Shown in pieces: positions 61,655 to 64,000 of a stretch of 64,000 nt of DNA. Numbering within the stretch: the stretch's first letter is position 1; each line of letters opens with the position of its first letter. Source of the stretch: an uncultured Bacteroidales bacterium. GTDB lineage: Bacteria; Bacteroidota; Bacteroidia; Bacteroidales; UBA932. Below the pieces are notes generated by a model. That model saw only the letters and a list, made by a program, of their open reading frames with translations, did not search any database and was not told where the DNA came from. The DNA is taken from the NCBI GenBank assembly GCA_944323345.1, contig CALUSC010000003.1:1-64000 (forward strand), read 5' to 3'. Made by a program: the position numbers and the translations under genes.

Positions 61655-62845
61655 TTATTTGATACCGAGCTTCTTCCTGATATCCTTAGGAATGGCGTTC
61701 TTGTTGACTACTATATTCAGAGTCTTGTATCTTACAAATGCATCTGAAGCATACCAGATTCCGTCATATTTTCCTGTTTCTCCCCATGAATTCTTCACCA
61801 TGAAGAAATTAGTACCGTTCTGGTCCTTGGCAAGACCGAAAATATGCATTCCGTGGTCATCTGTTGTGGTCTTTCTGTCATATCCGTCCTGCCTCATTTC
61901 CTGTGTGATTACTTTTTCTTCAGTATTTTCAGTCTGGGTTTCGGCTTTCTCTTCTGATTTTCCCACCCATTTTTCCTGGTCGGAGCCTGCATCAGGTTTC
62001 CTGTCTACGTCAGGGACAGTGGCTATGCCGTTCCTGGTGAAGCCGACCTCGCTGACATCTGAGCCCCATGCTATGGTATATCCGTTTTCTATGGCGTTGT
62101 ACATTACTTCCATGAATTCGTCAAGAGGAAGATTGTATGACGTATCCCATCTCCAGTTGTCGCAAACCTCGATGATGAACGGCTCATAGAAAGGATGATG
62201 GGTGAATGATGTGAGGGACACATAGTCGTCCGGATCGATTCCGAGGGATTCCCTGTAGCTTTCAGGAGTGTATGTCACGCCGTCCACTTCGAACGATTCC
62301 GGAATCTCGCCGAGATAGGCTGCAAGAATGCCGTCAAGTCCGTTTACCCAGGCCGTGGTGAGCACTCTGTTAGGATTCTTCACGATGGCGTCCACGTAGC
62401 CTTTAAGCCCTTCATCCATTTCGAAATGTTCAGGCTTCTCAGTGCCGTAGTTGAGTCCCGGCATTACATCCTGAGGTACGATGCCGTAGTCCTTTACTAC
62501 ATGGAGTACATCCCCGAAAGAACTTCCTGCGGCAAAATTCAGGTGTCCGTCCAGGCGGACATATTTTATGCCCCTGTCATGATAAGATTTGGAAACCACG
62601 AACATTTCCGAGAGATCCACCGTATCACCTTTTTCCTTCAATATTTCCGATTCAAGGAAAGAAAGTGCCGAAAAACACCAGCATGTGCCGGAACGGTACT
62701 GATCCTTGACTGAAGTTACAGGATTTTCCTTGATGACGGTAAACTCGTATTCACCCTTTTTTTTCTCAGGGCTGCCGTTGTCCTGGGCGAACCCAGGCAA
62801 TATGGCCATGGCAAAAGCCAAACTCAATGCAATTTTTTTCATCAT
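61655..62845 (-). CDS. C1 family cysteine peptidase (aminopeptidase C / bleomycin hydrolase type)
   Basis: 396 residues with a cleavable signal peptide (to about residue 20), so exported. The papain-like catalytic site is complete: KDQYRSGTCWCFSA with Gln49 and Cys55, DDHGMHIFG with the His, and MVKNSWGE with the Asn. A charged insert rich in Glu and Thr (residues ~300-320) precedes the His block. Related enzymes are conserved in Bacteroidetes; substrates are unknown. It is followed by pssA after 8 bp. Confidence 0.9.
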   Translation of the reverse strand: MMKKIALSLAFAMAILPGFAQDNGSPEKKKGEYEFTVIKENPVTSVKDQYRSGTCWCFSALSFLESEILKEKGDTVDLSEMFVVSKSYHDRGIKYVRLDGHLNFAAGSSFGDVLHVVKDYGIVPQDVMPGLNYGTEKPEHFEMDEGLKGYVDAIVKNPNRVLTTAWVNGLDGILAAYLGEIPESFEVDGVTYTPESYRESLGIDPDDYVSLTSFTHHPFYEPFIIEVCDNWRWDTSYNLPLDEFMEVMYNAIENGYTIAWGSDVSEVGFTRNGIATVPDVDRKPDAGSDQEKWVGKSEEKAETQTENTEEKVITQEMRQDGYDRKTTTDDHGMHIFGLAKDQNGTNFFMVKNSWGETGKYDGIWYASDAFVRYKTLNIVVNKNAIPKDIRKKLGIK

Positions 62846-62991
62846 GCCAATGCAAAAATGTTAACAATCAAATTTTTCCCGAATTGCCATAAATAGCAAA
62901 TCATACAAAGATATGAATTTTTTCATTAAAAAGCATATCTTTACGGTTGCTATTGTATTGCCGGTCCATGCCGGCAATGAAATTTCAGGTT

Positions 62992-63615
62992 ATGGCAGAT
63001 GACAAGGTAGTATTGTATATACACGGGATGGGAGGCGGAGGTGACAGCCGGATTCCGTCCATATTGAAGGAATATATCGGCGGAGTAGTGGTCAGGACCT
63101 ACTGTTTCGACCCTGATGTGGCTGCGCGGCAGATAGAGGAATGGGTGCGCGAACTGAAACCGGCTCTGGTGGTAGGGGAGTCTCTCGGATCCCTGAATGC
63201 AATAAGAATATCAGGCCTGCCTCATATTCTGGTGTCGCCGTCGCTCAATGCTCCTCTGTATTTCGGCTATCTTGCGTTCCTGGCCCTTGTGCCGGGGGTC
63301 ACTCCATTGCTTGACCTGATATACAGGCCGCGCGAAGGTGACAGACAGAAATTGCATTTTACATTCAAAGTCATGCGGAAGTACCTGCCTTTGAGAGAAT
63401 CGGCGCTGTCCAACAGTCCCGCAGCAGGAAGCCGTGACCGCTTTTACGCTTTTTTCGGAGCCCGTGACCACTACAGAAGATCCGGAATAGTCAGCATAAG
63501 GACGTACCGGAAATATTTCGGCGACACGTTTGCAGTCTATCCCGGTACGCATTTCATGGAAGAAGAATTCGTCATTTCCATGCTTCTTCCCAAAATCAGG
63601 GAATGGCTCGGCTGA
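62992..63615 (+). CDS. alpha/beta hydrolase
   Basis: 207 residues from the ATG at 62992 (MADDKVVLYIHGMGGGG); three earlier in-frame ATG/ATG-like starts exist (62947, 62968, 62977), of which none adds a recognisable sequence. The oxyanion loop HGMGGGGDSR, nucleophile elbow VVGESLGSL with Ser about residue 62, and a late His in YPGTHFMEEEF are visible. No signal peptide. Substrate unknown; a small esterase or lipase is likely. Confidence 0.75.
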   Translation: MADDKVVLYIHGMGGGGDSRIPSILKEYIGGVVVRTYCFDPDVAARQIEEWVRELKPALVVGESLGSLNAIRISGLPHILVSPSLNAPLYFGYLAFLALVPGVTPLLDLIYRPREGDRQKLHFTFKVMRKYLPLRESALSNSPAAGSRDRFYAFFGARDHYRRSGIVSIRTYRKYFGDTFAVYPGTHFMEEEFVISMLLPKIREWLG

Positions 63616-63629
63616 AATATCCGGTCAGA

Positions 63630-64000
63630 TCATTCGTAACGCAGGGCATCTATCGGGTCAAGATTCGCAGCCTTTCTGGCAGGATACCAGCCGAAGAAAA
63701 TACCGGTAACGGTACATACTGCAAATGAAAGGATTACACTCCATATCTGTATGTAGACCGGCCAGTTGGCCAGATATTTCACGGCCAGGCAGGCGCTGCA
63801 TCCCAGAAGTATGCCGATGATTCCTCCGGTAACGCTTATCAGAACGGCTTCTATCAGGAACTGGACGAGGATATCTATACCGCGGGCTCCAACGGACATT
63901 CGGAGTCCTATTTCCTTTGTCCTTTCCGTCACGGACACATACATTATATTCATGATACCTATACCGCCTACAAGCAAGGAAATGCCCGCTATGCAGGCCA
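63630..64000 (-). CDS. MacB-like ABC transporter permease, C-terminal part (cut by window edge)
   Basis: The frame is open to the right edge, so the start is outside the window. The visible 120 or so residues include SLLVGGIGIMNIMYVSVTER, TKEIGLRMSVGARGIDIL, three membrane helices, and the family end YPARKAANLDPIDALRYE. This is the FtsX-like permease of MacB-type tripartite efflux systems, which extrude macrolides, peptides or lipoproteins using a periplasmic adaptor. Partners are not visible here. Confidence 0.9.
   Translation of the reverse strand, partial: ACIAGISLLVGGIGIMNIMYVSVTERTKEIGLRMSVGARGIDILVQFLIEAVLISVTGGIIGILLGCSACLAVKYLANWPVYIQIWSVILSFAVCTVTGIFFGWYPARKAANLDPIDALRYE

Overview
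The window is a chromosomal segment of an anaerobic member of the Bacteroidales. The support is: TTTG / TAnnTTTG promoter boxes where promoters can be seen; Bacteroidetes-type families (DUF3276, DUF349, DUF5606, DUF6340, long NusB, class III FBPase); ferredoxin-linked 2-oxoacid oxidoreductase; rubrerythrin; and an NADH/ferredoxin-type [FeFe]-hydrogenase. Genus cannot be fixed from the sequence alone.

Layout. 1-14.5 kb: after the 3' remnant of an AAA-ATPase-like gene with a 12-bp tandem repeat comes a capsule/exopolysaccharide locus. It holds wecC and wecB (UDP-ManNAcA supply, base composition like the backbone), then a markedly AT-rich stretch with flippase, an Fe-S F420-dehydrogenase-like protein, pyruvyl transferase, acyltransferase, GT2, EpsG-type polymerase, GT4, a VpsJ-like toroid protein, a glycosyltransferase interrupted at a G11 tract, a duplicated half-glycosyltransferase and a WecG/TagA transferase. 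Three genes in this stretch carry long poly-G tracts (G9, G10, G11) inside their reading frames, a signature of slipped-strand phase variation. 14.5-17.5 kb: a degraded boundary with an orphan membrane protein, a chimeric gene fragment, a DUF4143 ATPase and a GNAT protein. 17.5-25.6 kb: hydrogenase locus, hydE-hydG-hydF converging on the hydB-hydA-hydC structural operon. 25.6-32.8 kb (minus strand): dsbD, rny, 6S RNA, zapA and its coiled-coil partner, then the vor/kor 2-oxoacid:ferredoxin oxidoreductase operon. 32.9-37.5 kb: nucleoside deaminase, purine nucleoside phosphorylase, nadE, DUF3276. 37.6-43.3 kb: nusB-yajC-ybbR-coaE-DUF5606-rimO-DUF6340 run. 43.3-45.7 kb: RNase P RNA and a two-gene unit of a BaiCD/OYE-like reductase plus a steroid 5-alpha-reductase homologue. 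45.8-64 kb: housekeeping genes (pyrG, trmD, DUF349, yidC, yggS, fbp, lpxB, surE, gapA, rubrerythrin, pssA, a C1 peptidase, an esterase) and the 3' end of a MacB-like permease.

Together the genes describe a fermenter that oxidises 2-oxoacids with ferredoxin, disposes of electrons as H2, tolerates oxidants through rubrerythrin, and varies its surface polysaccharide. The observations most worth following are the poly-G phase-variable capsule genes with a tandem half-glycosyltransferase, the steroid/bile-acid reductase pair, and two promoter-to-terminator intergenic units on the minus strand that look like undescribed small RNAs and share a 12-nt complementary segment.
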